Counted from the first letter of the stretch, positions 1 to 8,286 are shown. The stretch is DNA of 64,000 bases from Erysipelotrichaceae bacterium (GCA_017539025.1 JAFYHT010000038.1:43141-107140); one strand, 5' to 3'. Program-made: numbers and translations. The notes: generated by a model from the sequence alone, not told the origin.

Positions 1-536
1 TCTTTGAAAATACTCTTTGGCAGTTTTCTGATGATGTCGACATCACAGATGACCGTTAAAGGCTGATAGAAGGTTCCTACGAGGTTTTTGCCTGAATTGA
101 GATCTATAGCCGTCTTTCCGCCAATCGATGCATCTACCATGCCTAAAAGCGTTGTCGGGACCATGACCAGATTGATGCCACGCATATAAAGTGCTGCAAC
201 AAGGCCAGAGATGTCTGTGACAACACCTCCACCTAGGGCTAATATCGTATCGTTTCTGTGGAAATGATTTTCTGAAAGATGATTGAGTATCTGATAGAGA
301 TGATCGATATTCTTTGAACTTTCTCCGTTTGGAAGGACATATTTAGATGTCTGATAGTTCTGATTCAGATCCTTTAAAACGATATCTGAGTATAACGGAC
401 TGACATTGTCATCTGTGATCACAAGGATATTGTTTCCGAGATTGAAGTCATTCAAAAACGAGGAAATATGATCGATCAGATCATTTCCTATGATGACATC
501 ATATCTTCTGGAACAGCTTACAGTGATTCTTTTCAT
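1..536 (-). CDS. aroB: 3-dehydroquinate synthase, N-terminal part (runs off the window)
   Basis: Second enzyme of the shikimate pathway: NAD-dependent conversion of DAHP to 3-dehydroquinate. About 178 residues are present of a usual 350 or so; the C-terminal metal-binding half lies beyond position 1. Visible are the NAD-binding glycine run GGGVVTDISG and, downstream, PTTLLGMVDASIGGKT followed by GKN, which carry the conserved substrate and cofactor lysines. The ATG at 534-536 overlaps the stop codon of aroF (ATGA), so the two are translationally coupled. Family assignment is firm. Whether it serves primary aromatic synthesis or a specialised pathway cannot be told from this fragment. Confidence 0.93.
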   Translation of the reverse strand, partial: MKRITVSCSRRYDVIIGNDLIDHISSFLNDFNLGNNILVITDDNVSPLYSDIVLKDLNQNYQTSKYVLPNGESSKNIDHLYQILNHLSENHFHRNDTILALGGGVVTDISGLVAALYMRGINLVMVPTTLLGMVDASIGGKTAIDLNSGKNLVGTFYQPLTVICDVDIIRKLPKSIFK

Positions 537-1348
537 TTGAGAGATTCTCTGAATTTCAGCGTTTCATTAACGGCTTTGATCAGATCCTTGAGCTCTTCCC
601 CTGTTAACTGCTGCTTGGCATCGGAAAGAGCTTCACAAGGATTCGGATGTTCCTCGATCTCAAGGCCATCACATCCGGCCATGACAGCTGCCAGTGACAT
701 CGGCTTGATCATTTCTCTTCTGCCGGTGGCATGAGACGGGTCAACGACGACAGGAAGATGTGTCAGTTCCTTAGCAGCGACAACTGCACTGAGGTCTAAA
801 GTATTTCTGGTAAATGTCTCATAAGTTCTTATACCTCTTTCGCAGAGGACGACCTTGTTGTTTCCTCCTTTGAGGATATATTCGGCACAGTTGATCCATT
901 CATCGATCGTGGCATTCATACCGCGTTTTAACAGGATCGGTTTATCGATCTTGCCCAATTCTGTTAAAAGCGTAAAGTTCTGCATATTTCTGGCACCGAC
1001 CTGCAAGACATCCGCATATTCCGAAACCAGATAGATGTCTCTGACATCTAAAACTTCAGTGATGATCGGAAGATCATATTCATCGCCGGCTTTTCTAAGA
1101 TACTTCAAACCGACTCTTCCAAGACCCTGGAAGTCATATGGAGAGGTACGCGGCTTAAAGGCTCCTCCTCTTAGCATATTGGCTCCGGCTTCCTTGGCCA
1201 GTCTTGCGCCTTCCATGATCTGTTCTTCTGATTCTACGGAACATGGTCCGGCGATCATCAGAAAGTCTTTGCCGATCTCGATGTTTTCGACTTTGAAGGT
1301 GGTTCTTTTTCCGTCTTCCTTTAAGGACGCTAATTTATACTTGCTCAT
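533..1348 (-). CDS. aroF: 3-deoxy-7-phosphoheptulonate (DAHP) synthase, type I-beta
   Basis: Condenses phosphoenolpyruvate with erythrose 4-phosphate as the first step of aromatic synthesis. At 271 residues the protein is nearly the bare barrel: AGPCSVES at 33-40, RGGAFKPRTSPYDFQG at 60-75 and DPSHATGR at 203-210 are all intact. Only about 25 residues precede the barrel, so the N-terminal ferredoxin-like regulatory domain found in longer relatives (about 340 residues) is missing, and there is no fused chorismate mutase. From this I infer an enzyme without built-in feedback inhibition. Its ATG shares one base with the stop of the upstream ligase gene, and its stop overlaps the aroB start. Confidence 0.95.
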   Translation of the reverse strand: MSKYKLASLKEDGKRTTFKVENIEIGKDFLMIAGPCSVESEEQIMEGARLAKEAGANMLRGGAFKPRTSPYDFQGLGRVGLKYLRKAGDEYDLPIITEVLDVRDIYLVSEYADVLQVGARNMQNFTLLTELGKIDKPILLKRGMNATIDEWINCAEYILKGGNNKVVLCERGIRTYETFTRNTLDLSAVVAAKELTHLPVVVDPSHATGRREMIKPMSLAAVMAGCDGLEIEEHPNPCEALSDAKQQLTGEELKDLIKAVNETLKFRESLK

Positions 1349-2781
1349 TAATATGTTTCTCCCATCATCTGATTTCTGATGATATTCTCATAGATCTTGT
1401 TTTTTCTGATCTTGCCTAAAGAATTCTTAGGAAGTTCAGGCATGATAAAGATATATTCCGGTCTGGATAGTTCAGGCAGACTTTCTGTGCAATACTTACT
1501 GATCTCTTCTTTACTCAGTTCTGCATTCTCGTTTAAAACCGCAGCTAAACCGATGACATTGCCTTTGATGTCATCCGGATAAGAGAAGATCGCACATTCC
1601 TTGATCTCATCGAGTTTGTTCAACACATCTTCGATGTCAAACGGGTAGATATTGATGCCGTTGGATTTGATCAGTTCATCCTTTCTGCCGCAGTAATAGA
1701 GATATCCGTCTTCATCGATCCTTCCCAGATCTCCGGTTTTAAAATATCCGTCACGATATGCATCCTCTGTGAGTTCTTTGCTATTGTAGTAACCTTTGAA
1801 GATCAGATCTGTCTTGCATAAGATCTCGCCGATATTTTTTTCATCAGGATCAGAGATCTTCAATTCTACACCTTGAAGCGGTTTTCCGACGGAACGGAAA
1901 TTGTCGCTCTGTTTGAGATCGATATTGGTCAGAGTTGATGTTTCAGATGTTCCATAGATCTCGTAGAGATCACAATTGAGTTTATTGATCAGTTCTTTCT
2001 TGACGTGGTTTTCTAAGAATGATGAAGAAGAAACGATGGCTTTTAATGAAGTGATCTCCGGAATGAATGGGCTTAACAACATCTGTGAGATCTGAGCCAG
2101 TTGCGAAGAATCGGTGATCGTAAATGTGACTTTATCTCTGTGAACGATGTTGAACCATTCATATGGCTTGAATTCATCGATGATGACAACTGTACCACCT
2201 AATATCAGTGCCATGTTGACAAGGCGTTCTGCCAGGGAGTGGAACAACGGAGTCGAAGTCAGGATCACGTCATCTTCATTCAGGTGATAGAGATCGATAT
2301 GTGCTTTCGCTCTGATGATCTTATTGTTCTGAGTCAGTTCGATCGCTTTCGGCTCATTTGTTGAACCCGATGTCAAAGAAATGATCATCGTCTCATCACC
2401 ATCTAATTCCGGATAGATGATCTCGGTTGATAATTCTTCTTTCAGATCTTCATCAGTGATAACTGTTTTGACACCAAGATCTGAGAATCTTTTCTCTGCG
2501 AGAGCTTTCGGCGTTGATTTATCGATCGGTGCGATCGCTGATCCAAGTGATGCGGATGCATACATCAGAGCACAGAACTCTATACTGTCGAAAAGCTGTA
2601 CACCGATCAGATCGTTTTTTTGGATATTGCGTTTCTGTAAGATCCTGATATCTTTTTCAACCAGATCCCATAACTGCTTATAGGAAACTGTCTTGCCATT
2701 ATTGATGATTGCTGCCTTGTCGGGATTTCTTTCCTGATTCTGATAGAGAAGGTAAGCAATTGATTTATTATTTACAATCAT
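1348..2781 (-). CDS. AMP-forming acyl/aryl-acid CoA ligase (ANL superfamily)
   Basis: Adenylate-forming enzyme that activates a carboxylic acid as an acyl-AMP and then usually a thioester. Seen in order: the phosphate-binding SLTSGSTNEPK at 135-145, YGTSET, YFKTGDLG, GRKDELIKSNG at the hinge to the C-terminal domain, and NSLGKIRKNK with the catalytic lysine near the end. The protein is 477 residues, shorter than the 500-550 of typical fatty-acyl-CoA synthetases. It is the first gene of an operon with aroF and aroB, an unexpected partner for shikimate enzymes. The substrate is unknown; an aryl acid, a fatty acid or a carrier-bound intermediate are all possible. Confidence 0.85.
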   Translation of the reverse strand: MIVNNKSIAYLLYQNQERNPDKAAIINNGKTVSYKQLWDLVEKDIRILQKRNIQKNDLIGVQLFDSIEFCALMYASASLGSAIAPIDKSTPKALAEKRFSDLGVKTVITDEDLKEELSTEIIYPELDGDETMIISLTSGSTNEPKAIELTQNNKIIRAKAHIDLYHLNEDDVILTSTPLFHSLAERLVNMALILGGTVVIIDEFKPYEWFNIVHRDKVTFTITDSSQLAQISQMLLSPFIPEITSLKAIVSSSSFLENHVKKELINKLNCDLYEIYGTSETSTLTNIDLKQSDNFRSVGKPLQGVELKISDPDEKNIGEILCKTDLIFKGYYNSKELTEDAYRDGYFKTGDLGRIDEDGYLYYCGRKDELIKSNGINIYPFDIEDVLNKLDEIKECAIFSYPDDIKGNVIGLAAVLNENAELSKEEISKYCTESLPELSRPEYIFIMPELPKNSLGKIRKNKIYENIIRNQMMGETY

Positions 2782-2792
2782 ATCTAAAAGGT

Positions 2793-2814
2793 CTCCTCAT
2801 ACTCTATTATACAA
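2793..2814 (-). promoter_or_regulatory. Promoter -10 box and ribosome binding site of the ligase-aroF-aroB operon
   Basis: On the minus strand a consensus TATAAT lies at 2811-2806, preceded by TTG. It is followed by GAGGAG at 2798-2793, 11 nt before the ATG at 2781. This unit therefore has a conventional leader with a Shine-Dalgarno sequence, unlike its divergent neighbour. No good -35 box is visible. Confidence 0.6.
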
Positions 2815-2832
2815 AATGACCGGAAACTGATG

Positions 2833-2841
2833 TGTTAGAAT
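2833..2841 (+). promoter_or_regulatory. Extended -10 promoter, predicted leaderless start
   Basis: TGTTAGAAT matches the extended -10 pattern TGn-TATAAT with one mismatch. The ATG of the ATP-grasp gene begins 8 nt after it, about where transcription should start. No Shine-Dalgarno sequence precedes the ATG. Confidence 0.55.
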
Positions 2842-2849
2842 AGTTGTGT

Positions 2850-4031
2850 ATGGAAAGAGTTTTATTTGGAAACGGCAGTCATGCGGAACTGCCGATGATA
2901 TTAGAAGCAAAAAAAGCCGGTTACTATGTGATCACGACCGGTACTATGAAGGATGCGATTGGTCATCAGTATGCGGATGAATATGTATACGGTGATTTTT
3001 CTGATAAGGATTTTATCGTAAAGCTGACAAAAGAAAAAAAAGTCGACCATCTGGTATCGGGATGCAATGACTTTTCCTATACTGCGACTGCCTATGCAGG
3101 AGAGGTATTGGGGATCAAAGGCCATGATTCCTATGAGAATTCCATGATCATCCATCAGAAGGACCGTTTCAGAAAGATGACGAGGTCTTTGAACATCAGG
3201 ACACCATTCGTTTTCGAGTGTTATGAACCTGATTCTTTGGATAGTATTCTGAATGGCATCAGATATCCGGTTCTGGTGAAACCGGTTGATCTGACAGGCG
3301 GCAAGGGCGTCAAGGTATGTAACAATGATGAGGAAGTGAAACGATATGCAGTAGATGCCTTCAAGCTGACAAGACAGGATCACATCATCATTGAAGAGTT
3401 CATTTTTGGCAGCAATCACGGTGCTTCATTTCTTCTGAAGGATCAGAAGGTCATATATGGCATCTTTGATGACGAACAGTACGGTTTGAATAAGTATCTG
3501 GTATTGGGAGCTTCTTCTCCTTCAAGAGATATGAAGGAGGAGTCAAAGAAACAGCTGATCGATGATGTCAACAAGATCGCAAAGCATCTGGATCTAGTAG
3601 ATGGTTTATTTCATTGCCAGTTCATACTGACGGATGAAGATGAAGCGATCATCATCGATCCATGCAGAAGAGCTCCGGGAGATCTCTATGTCTTGCTGGC
3701 AAAGTATACGACCGGAGTGAATTATCCCAAGGAGATCTTCAATGCAGAGATCGGAAAAGGTGTTGATGATTCCTATATCGTTGAAAATAATATCATTGCC
3801 AGAGAATGTATCATGACTGAAAGAACCGGTGTGATCGATTCGATTCATATCGATGATTTTGTAAGAAAACACATCGTTCATGAAATGATCTGGGGGAAGA
3901 AGGGTGATGTCGTAGAGGACATCATGAAGTATAAAGCAGGGATCCTGATCATGAAGTTTGATGATATGGATCAGATGAAATATGTACTGGAAAATTATTC
4001 TTCCCTGGTGAGGATAGAATTTAAGGAGTAA
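2850..4031 (+). CDS. ATP-grasp domain enzyme
   Basis: ATP-grasp enzymes join a carboxylate to an amine or thiol through an acyl-phosphate. The 393-residue protein has an N-terminal pre-ATP-grasp fold (VLFGNGSHAELP), a central lobe with VLVKPVDLTGGKGVKV (ATP-binding lysine and glycine-rich loop), IIEEFI, and a late segment AIIIDPCRRAPGD that should hold metal-binding residues. The fold resembles PurK and carbamoyl-phosphate synthase-like ligases, but the substrate cannot be read off. I place the start at the ATG at 2850, 8 nt after a -10 box; a TTG two codons upstream is less likely. The next gene follows 2 nt later, so it probably acts with the lipid-linked sugar genes. Confidence 0.85.
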   Translation: MERVLFGNGSHAELPMILEAKKAGYYVITTGTMKDAIGHQYADEYVYGDFSDKDFIVKLTKEKKVDHLVSGCNDFSYTATAYAGEVLGIKGHDSYENSMIIHQKDRFRKMTRSLNIRTPFVFECYEPDSLDSILNGIRYPVLVKPVDLTGGKGVKVCNNDEEVKRYAVDAFKLTRQDHIIIEEFIFGSNHGASFLLKDQKVIYGIFDDEQYGLNKYLVLGASSPSRDMKEESKKQLIDDVNKIAKHLDLVDGLFHCQFILTDEDEAIIIDPCRRAPGDLYVLLAKYTTGVNYPKEIFNAEIGKGVDDSYIVENNIIARECIMTERTGVIDSIHIDDFVRKHIVHEMIWGKKGDVVEDIMKYKAGILIMKFDDMDQMKYVLENYSSLVRIEFKE

Positions 4032-4033
4032 AC

Positions 4034-4960
4034 ATGATTTCTGTAGTAATTCCATGTTACAGATCTGAACGCAGTTTAAGAGGCGTCGTTGAAAAGACGA
4101 TCGAAACTCTCAAGGAGAGAGAAAAGGCTTTTGAGATCGTTTTGGTTAATGACGGTTCCCCGGACAATGTCTGGAATGTGATTGAGGATCTGGTAAAAGA
4201 GAATAAAAAGTTTGTAAAGGGCATCAACTTTACCAAGAATTTTGGTCAGCATGCAGCTTTACTGGCGGGATATAAGTATTCCAAGGGAGATATCATCGTT
4301 TCCATGGATGATGATGGACAGACCAATCCCGCTTATCTGTGGAAGCTTGTTGACAGATTGAATGAAGGCGGTTTTGATGTTGTCTATGCGAAATATCCCC
4401 AGACTAAGGAGACCTTATTCAGGAGAATGGGCAGCTGGCTCAACAATAAGATGTCGGAAGTTCTCTTGAACAAGCCGAAAGAGGTCAAAGGAACGAGTTT
4501 TTATGCGATTCGAAGATATGTTGTTGAGGATATGGTGAGGTATGATAAGTCTTATCCATATATCGGTGGCCTTGTCTATCGGGCTACTTCCAATATTGGC
4601 GATGTTGAGATCGAACACCAGGAAAGAGAATCCGGCAGTTCCGGTTATACCTTAAGAAAACTGATCAATCTGACACTGAATGGTTTTACGGCATTCTCTG
4701 TCGTTCCTTTAAGAATCGCATCTTTTTTGGGTGTGTTCTGCGCTTTTGCGGGCTTTATCTATGCGATCGTCATTATTATCAGGAAACTGACTGATCCAAG
4801 TATTCAATTGGGCTATAGCTCTCTGATGGCAGCGATCTTATTCATCGGCGGTCTGATCATGTTTTTGTTAGGCCTGATCGGCGAATATGTGGGCAGGATC
4901 TATATCGGCATCAACAATCAGCCACAATATGTGATCAAGGAAAGGATCGGCAATGAGTAA
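4034..4960 (+). CDS. Polyprenyl-phosphate glycosyltransferase, GT2 (ArnC/GtrB-like)
   Basis: Membrane-anchored GT2 enzyme expected to move a sugar from a nucleotide donor to undecaprenyl phosphate on the cytoplasmic face. The catalytic domain starts with VVIPCYRSE. It has LVNDGSPDN at 37-45, NFGQHAALLAGY at 69-80, a block typical of ArnC/GtrB proteins, and the metal-binding DDDGQ at 92-96. Two transmembrane helices follow at roughly 225-255 and 265-292. AAGGAG at 4023-4028 gives a well-spaced ribosome site and overlaps the stop of the previous gene. It is a close paralogue of the enzyme at 7342. The two small transporter genes that follow suggest a flippase for its product. Confidence 0.9.
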   Translation: MISVVIPCYRSERSLRGVVEKTIETLKEREKAFEIVLVNDGSPDNVWNVIEDLVKENKKFVKGINFTKNFGQHAALLAGYKYSKGDIIVSMDDDGQTNPAYLWKLVDRLNEGGFDVVYAKYPQTKETLFRRMGSWLNNKMSEVLLNKPKEVKGTSFYAIRRYVVEDMVRYDKSYPYIGGLVYRATSNIGDVEIEHQERESGSSGYTLRKLINLTLNGFTAFSVVPLRIASFLGVFCAFAGFIYAIVIIIRKLTDPSIQLGYSSLMAAILFIGGLIMFLLGLIGEYVGRIYIGINNQPQYVIKERIGNE

Positions 4961-5303
4961 ACTGAAGTCGTTGATCGCATTACACCTTTCATTGCTGCTT
5001 TTTTCTGCAAGTATGATCTTTTCGAAATACTGCTCCATGCAGTCTTTTCTTTCGTTCAGATATATTCTGTTTTTCGGTATGCAGGTTTTCTGCCTGGGGA
5101 TCTTTGCGGTCGTCTGGCAGATGGTATTGAAAAAAATTCCGCTTTCAATTGCTTATGCCAATAAAGGGATCACGATCGTCTGGGGGATGCTGATAGGGTA
5201 TTTTCTGTTTCATGAAAAAGTGAGCCTGATGAATATCGTCGGTGCACTGATCATCATCATCGGGATTGTCGTGATCGAGACTGGAGACCAGAAGCATGAA
5301 TAA
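4953..5303 (+). CDS. Small four-helix EamA/SMR-type membrane protein (ArnE/ArnF-like subunit 1)
   Basis: A 116-residue protein that is almost all membrane, with four predicted helices at about 5-25, 33-55, 65-85 and 91-110. IPLSIAYANKGITIVWGMLIGYFLFHEKVS is the signature area of the small multidrug resistance/EamA fold. It overlaps the glycosyltransferase stop by 8 bases and its own end overlaps the next gene by 8. Known relatives next to ArnC-type enzymes are the ArnE/ArnF subunits that flip undecaprenyl-phosphate aminoarabinose. By context I infer a sugar-lipid flippase subunit rather than a drug exporter. Confidence 0.78.
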   Translation: MSKLKSLIALHLSLLLFSASMIFSKYCSMQSFLSFRYILFFGMQVFCLGIFAVVWQMVLKKIPLSIAYANKGITIVWGMLIGYFLFHEKVSLMNIVGALIIIIGIVVIETGDQKHE

Positions 5304-5631
5304 GTATGTATTGGTAAAAGTTATCAGCGTTCTGATCGGTGCTTTTTCTCAGCTCTTATTGAAAAAGAGTGCTATGAAAAAATACGAAAACTGGATCAGG
5401 GAATATCTCAATGTTTATGTGATCAGCGCATATGGATTGTTTTTTATCAGCACTTTTATCGGTGTTTATGCCCTAAAGGGAATGTCGATCTCTTTTTCAA
5501 CGATCATCGAATCGCTGAGTTATATACTTGTCCCTTCTCTTACTTATCTGTTTTTTAAGGAAAAGGTCAGTAGAAGACAAATGTTTGGGATTGCGATCGT
5601 CCTTGTGGGGATCATCATTTATACGCTGTAA
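5296..5631 (+). CDS. Small four-helix EamA/SMR-type membrane protein (ArnE/ArnF-like subunit 2)
   Basis: A 111-residue partner of the preceding protein with the same four-helix pattern. It has an N-terminal QLLLKKSAMKKY loop and SISFSTIIESLSYILVPSLTYLFFKEKVS in helices three and four. Its ATG lies inside the end of the previous gene, so the two subunits are translationally coupled, as expected for a heterodimer. It is the last gene of the unit; the reading frame ends about 100 bases before a convergent gene. Role as a sugar-phospholipid flippase subunit is inferred from context. Confidence 0.77.
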   Translation: MNKYVLVKVISVLIGAFSQLLLKKSAMKKYENWIREYLNVYVISAYGLFFISTFIGVYALKGMSISFSTIIESLSYILVPSLTYLFFKEKVSRRQMFGIAIVLVGIIIYTL

Positions 5632-5701
5632 TGTATCTCTTTTGTTGAACTGCTGAAGACTGTTGCAAATCAGTTTTGTTTAAGGGATCATAGCATTTCT
5701 G

Positions 5702-5740
5702 ATGAAACAAAAACAACTGATCGGGAAGTGATCAGTTGTT
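5702..5740 (-). terminator. Rho-independent terminator of the minus-strand membrane protein gene
   Basis: An 11-bp inverted repeat (5712-5722 with 5730-5740, 7-nt loop) overlaps the stop codon of the minus-strand gene. On that strand it is followed by a T-rich run (TTTGTTT at 5711-5705). Its left arm could instead pair with a matching ATCAGTT and TTGTTT at 5669-5681, so a second hairpin serving the plus-strand operon is possible. Confidence 0.65.
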
Positions 5741-7255
5741 GTAGAGATACAGATATCCGCATCCGTCTTCCTGCGAAATGATCTGATAGTCTTTCAGATC
5801 TTTTTTTTCTGTCAGGAAGACGAATCTCGGTTTGTTTTCTTCGATCTTGTTTTCATCTGTATAGATCAGGACGCCGTATTTCGGTGGGATGGCATACATT
5901 ATGGAAAGAGAATCATCGCTGTCCATTACATCCAGATGCATGACTATTGAATCAACTTCTTCATAGTCATTCAATACGCTGAATAAGCTCTGGTATTTTT
6001 CCGGATAGAATTCTGCCTGTTTATTTTTTGGAGTGATCCAGGTGATGAATAAGGCAGTAACTGTTAATAGGATGATTAGAGCATTTTTGAAATTGATGTG
6101 GAGGGTCTTATCATATTCTATAAAGATCCAGATGATCATGCCAAACAGAAGCGGTGCCGTGATCCTGATGTCAAGCCAACCGCTGGTATCGTAGAGTGCG
6201 ATCACCCCGAATATGAATGTCACCAGCATGATCGCCATCCAGATCTTTTTGAGGTATAACTGGATATCTTTTGAAGGGATCAGCAGGAAGATCAGGACCG
6301 CTATCACTGTCAGTCTGACAGTAAAGAAAAGTTGAGGGAAGGAAACAGTGATCAGTGTGATGAGCCCGTTTATGCTGGCATAGAGGTTCATAAAACGGAT
6401 GATCCCGTCTTTGATCTCAAGAAAATATGAGATCAGGCCATTTGCGAAATAAGCCAGGATCAGTTTCAGTTTATCGATGAGAGATCCTGCATTGCCGCCC
6501 AGCTCTGTCAGGAACCATTGCGGGTATTCGGCTGTCGTTTTTGAGAAAAGCAGATAAAGTAGGATAAATGATGATCCGTAAAGGATCATTTTGATGATCA
6601 GCTTCAGATTGATTTTATTGTCGTTGGAGATCATGATCGCCGGGAAGAGTACGACGATATAGCAGATCCTGAGAAGCGTGCAATATAGTGCAGCTATTGC
6701 ACATAAAAAGAATCTGTTTTTTGATTCCGGTTTCTGTTCGTAATAATACAATAGTGCAAAATATACGAGCATTGCCGCAAAACAGGGTGCTTCCATCAGG
6801 GAAGTATTCAGATAAGTGTTTAAAGGCCTGAAGCTTAATGAGAACAGGAAGACCAGTATTGCAAGCTTGTGGTTTGGTCTGATCAGGATCACAAAGAGAA
6901 GATATGCGACCGTCAGCAGGATGAAATTGGCGATATAGATCGAGTTGACTTTCCATGAGAATAATAAGGCATACCAGCCCCAGGCAAACAGCTGCAATAA
7001 CCCATGGCAGCCAAAAGGGCCGATCTGTGCTGCTTTATAGCCAAGCCAGCCGTTTTTTCCGAAATTGAAGAAACATCTGTCAAAAGAATATAGTTCTCTC
7101 CAGTAGCCTACTTCATCGTTGATGCGAGGAAGAAGAGCAAAGAGGGCTCTTTTTTCTTTCAGAGCATATACTAAGAAGAGTAAGAGAGGAACTGCGATCA
7201 GTAAAAGATCACATAAAGTATTGATTATTCTGTTATTTCTTGCCTGTTTCATCAT
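5732..7255 (-). CDS. Large polytopic membrane protein, GT-C glycosyltransferase-like
   Basis: A 507-residue protein with about ten to eleven hydrophobic helices and a soluble tail from about 430 onward. After the first helix comes an outward loop with acidic residues, INDEVGYWRELYSF, the position where GT-C enzymes hold their catalytic aspartate. GT-C enzymes use polyprenyl-phosphate sugars as donors outside the membrane. This fits its place between two ArnC/GtrB-type genes and a flippase pair. I choose the ATG at 7255 because a -10 box ends 6 nt before it; a longer frame from a TTG would start upstream of the predicted transcript. Family assignment rests on topology and context only. Confidence 0.7.
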   Translation of the reverse strand: MMKQARNNRIINTLCDLLLIAVPLLLFLVYALKEKRALFALLPRINDEVGYWRELYSFDRCFFNFGKNGWLGYKAAQIGPFGCHGLLQLFAWGWYALLFSWKVNSIYIANFILLTVAYLLFVILIRPNHKLAILVFLFSLSFRPLNTYLNTSLMEAPCFAAMLVYFALLYYYEQKPESKNRFFLCAIAALYCTLLRICYIVVLFPAIMISNDNKINLKLIIKMILYGSSFILLYLLFSKTTAEYPQWFLTELGGNAGSLIDKLKLILAYFANGLISYFLEIKDGIIRFMNLYASINGLITLITVSFPQLFFTVRLTVIAVLIFLLIPSKDIQLYLKKIWMAIMLVTFIFGVIALYDTSGWLDIRITAPLLFGMIIWIFIEYDKTLHINFKNALIILLTVTALFITWITPKNKQAEFYPEKYQSLFSVLNDYEEVDSIVMHLDVMDSDDSLSIMYAIPPKYGVLIYTDENKIEENKPRFVFLTEKKDLKDYQIISQEDGCGYLYLYNN

Positions 7256-7261
7256 TACTAA

Positions 7262-7270
7262 ATCATAACA
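7262..7270 (-). promoter_or_regulatory. Extended -10 promoter, predicted leaderless start
   Basis: On the minus strand TGTTATGAT (7270-7262) fits TGn-TATAAT with one mismatch. The next 6 nt lead directly to the ATG at 7255. No ribosome binding site is present. Confidence 0.55.
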
Positions 7271-7322
7271 GAGCCCGGTCAAAATAAAAACACAGTTTCC
7301 GCATATAAATTGGAAAATATCG

Positions 7323-7328
7323 TATAAT
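7323..7328 (+). promoter_or_regulatory. Consensus -10 box of the deoxysugar operon
   Basis: A perfect TATAAT lies 13 nt before the preferred ATG at 7342, leaving a leader of only about 6 nt. An ATG at 7327 lies inside the -10 box and cannot be the start. No strong -35 box was found. Confidence 0.5.
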
Positions 7329-7341
7329 GATACTGTTAAAC

Positions 7342-8286
7342 ATGGAAATGATATCTTTTGTAATACCTTGCTACAGATCCGAGAAGACGATCGGTATCGT
7401 TGTCGAAGAGATCGAAAAGCTCATGTCTCAGCATGATCCTTTTACTTATGAGGTCGTTCTTGTCAATGACTGTTCTCCGGATAATGTCTGGGATGTGATC
7501 AGAGAGATGGGCAAAAAGGATAAGAGGATCAAAGGGATCTGTCTGGCAAAGAACTTTGGTCAGCATTCCGCGCTGATGGCTGGGTACAAGGTATGTAAAG
7601 GGGATTATATCGTAACGTTAGATGATGATGGTCAGACACCGGTCGAAGAAACGTTCAAGCTGATGGATAAGCTGTTTGAAGGCTATGATGTCGTCTATGC
7701 CCGTTATGAGGAGAGAAAAGACAATCTGTTCCGCAAACTTGGAACTGCAATGAACAATCTGATGCTGCAGATCCTTTCAGGAAAACCGAAAGAACTTCAT
7801 CTGACGAGTTTTTTTGTTGCACGGAAGTTTATCATCGAAGAGATCTGTCGTTATGAACATTCTTACCCTTATATCTGGGGTCTGATCTTAAGAACCACCA
7901 GGAATATTGCCAACCAGATGATCAGGCATAACGAGAGAAAAGAAGGAAAGTCCGGCTATACTCTGATCAAACTGCTGAGTCTGTGGATGAATGGCTTTAC
8001 TGCATTTTCTGTGATACCGCTCAGGATCGTTTCGTATATGGGCATGTTTCTGACTGTTTGCGGTTTCTTCGGGATCATATTTACTGTTGTGAATAAGCTT
8101 TTACACCCTAGTATTCAGGCCGGATACAGCGCACTGATGACGGTCCAGCTGATCATCGGTGGCATGCTGATGATTTCTAACGGCCTGATGGGCGAATATA
8201 TCGGAAGGATCTATATGGGCATCAATGCCGCTCCGCAATATGTCACAAAAGAGAAAGTGAATCTGGAGGAAGATCCGGATGCATGA
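7342..8286 (+). CDS. Polyprenyl-phosphate glycosyltransferase, GT2 (ArnC/GtrB-like), second paralogue
   Basis: Same architecture as the enzyme at 4034: ISFVIPCYRSEKT, LVNDCSPDNVWDVI, KNFGQHSALMAGY, the catalytic TLDDDGQT, then two C-terminal helices ending in GLMGEYIGRIYMGIN. Expected to load a sugar onto undecaprenyl phosphate at the inner membrane face. It heads an operon of nucleotide-deoxysugar genes and overlaps the next gene by 8 bases, so its donor is plausibly the sugar they make; this is inference. The start is ATG 7342, or ATG 7348, which would match the N-terminus of the first paralogue. Confidence 0.9.
   Translation: MEMISFVIPCYRSEKTIGIVVEEIEKLMSQHDPFTYEVVLVNDCSPDNVWDVIREMGKKDKRIKGICLAKNFGQHSALMAGYKVCKGDYIVTLDDDGQTPVEETFKLMDKLFEGYDVVYARYEERKDNLFRKLGTAMNNLMLQILSGKPKELHLTSFFVARKFIIEEICRYEHSYPYIWGLILRTTRNIANQMIRHNERKEGKSGYTLIKLLSLWMNGFTAFSVIPLRIVSYMGMFLTVCGFFGIIFTVVNKLLHPSIQAGYSALMTVQLIIGGMLMISNGLMGEYIGRIYMGINAAPQYVTKEKVNLEEDPDA

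Noticed and set aside
1035..1379. Long open frames antisense to aroF and to many other genes across the window.
   Set aside because: They mirror the codon pattern of the real genes on the other strand and lack recognisable domains or ribosome sites.
4953..5631. The two small membrane proteins as a multidrug efflux pair.
   Set aside because: Overlap with an ArnC-like gene and the ArnE/ArnF-like arrangement make a sugar-lipid flippase more likely.
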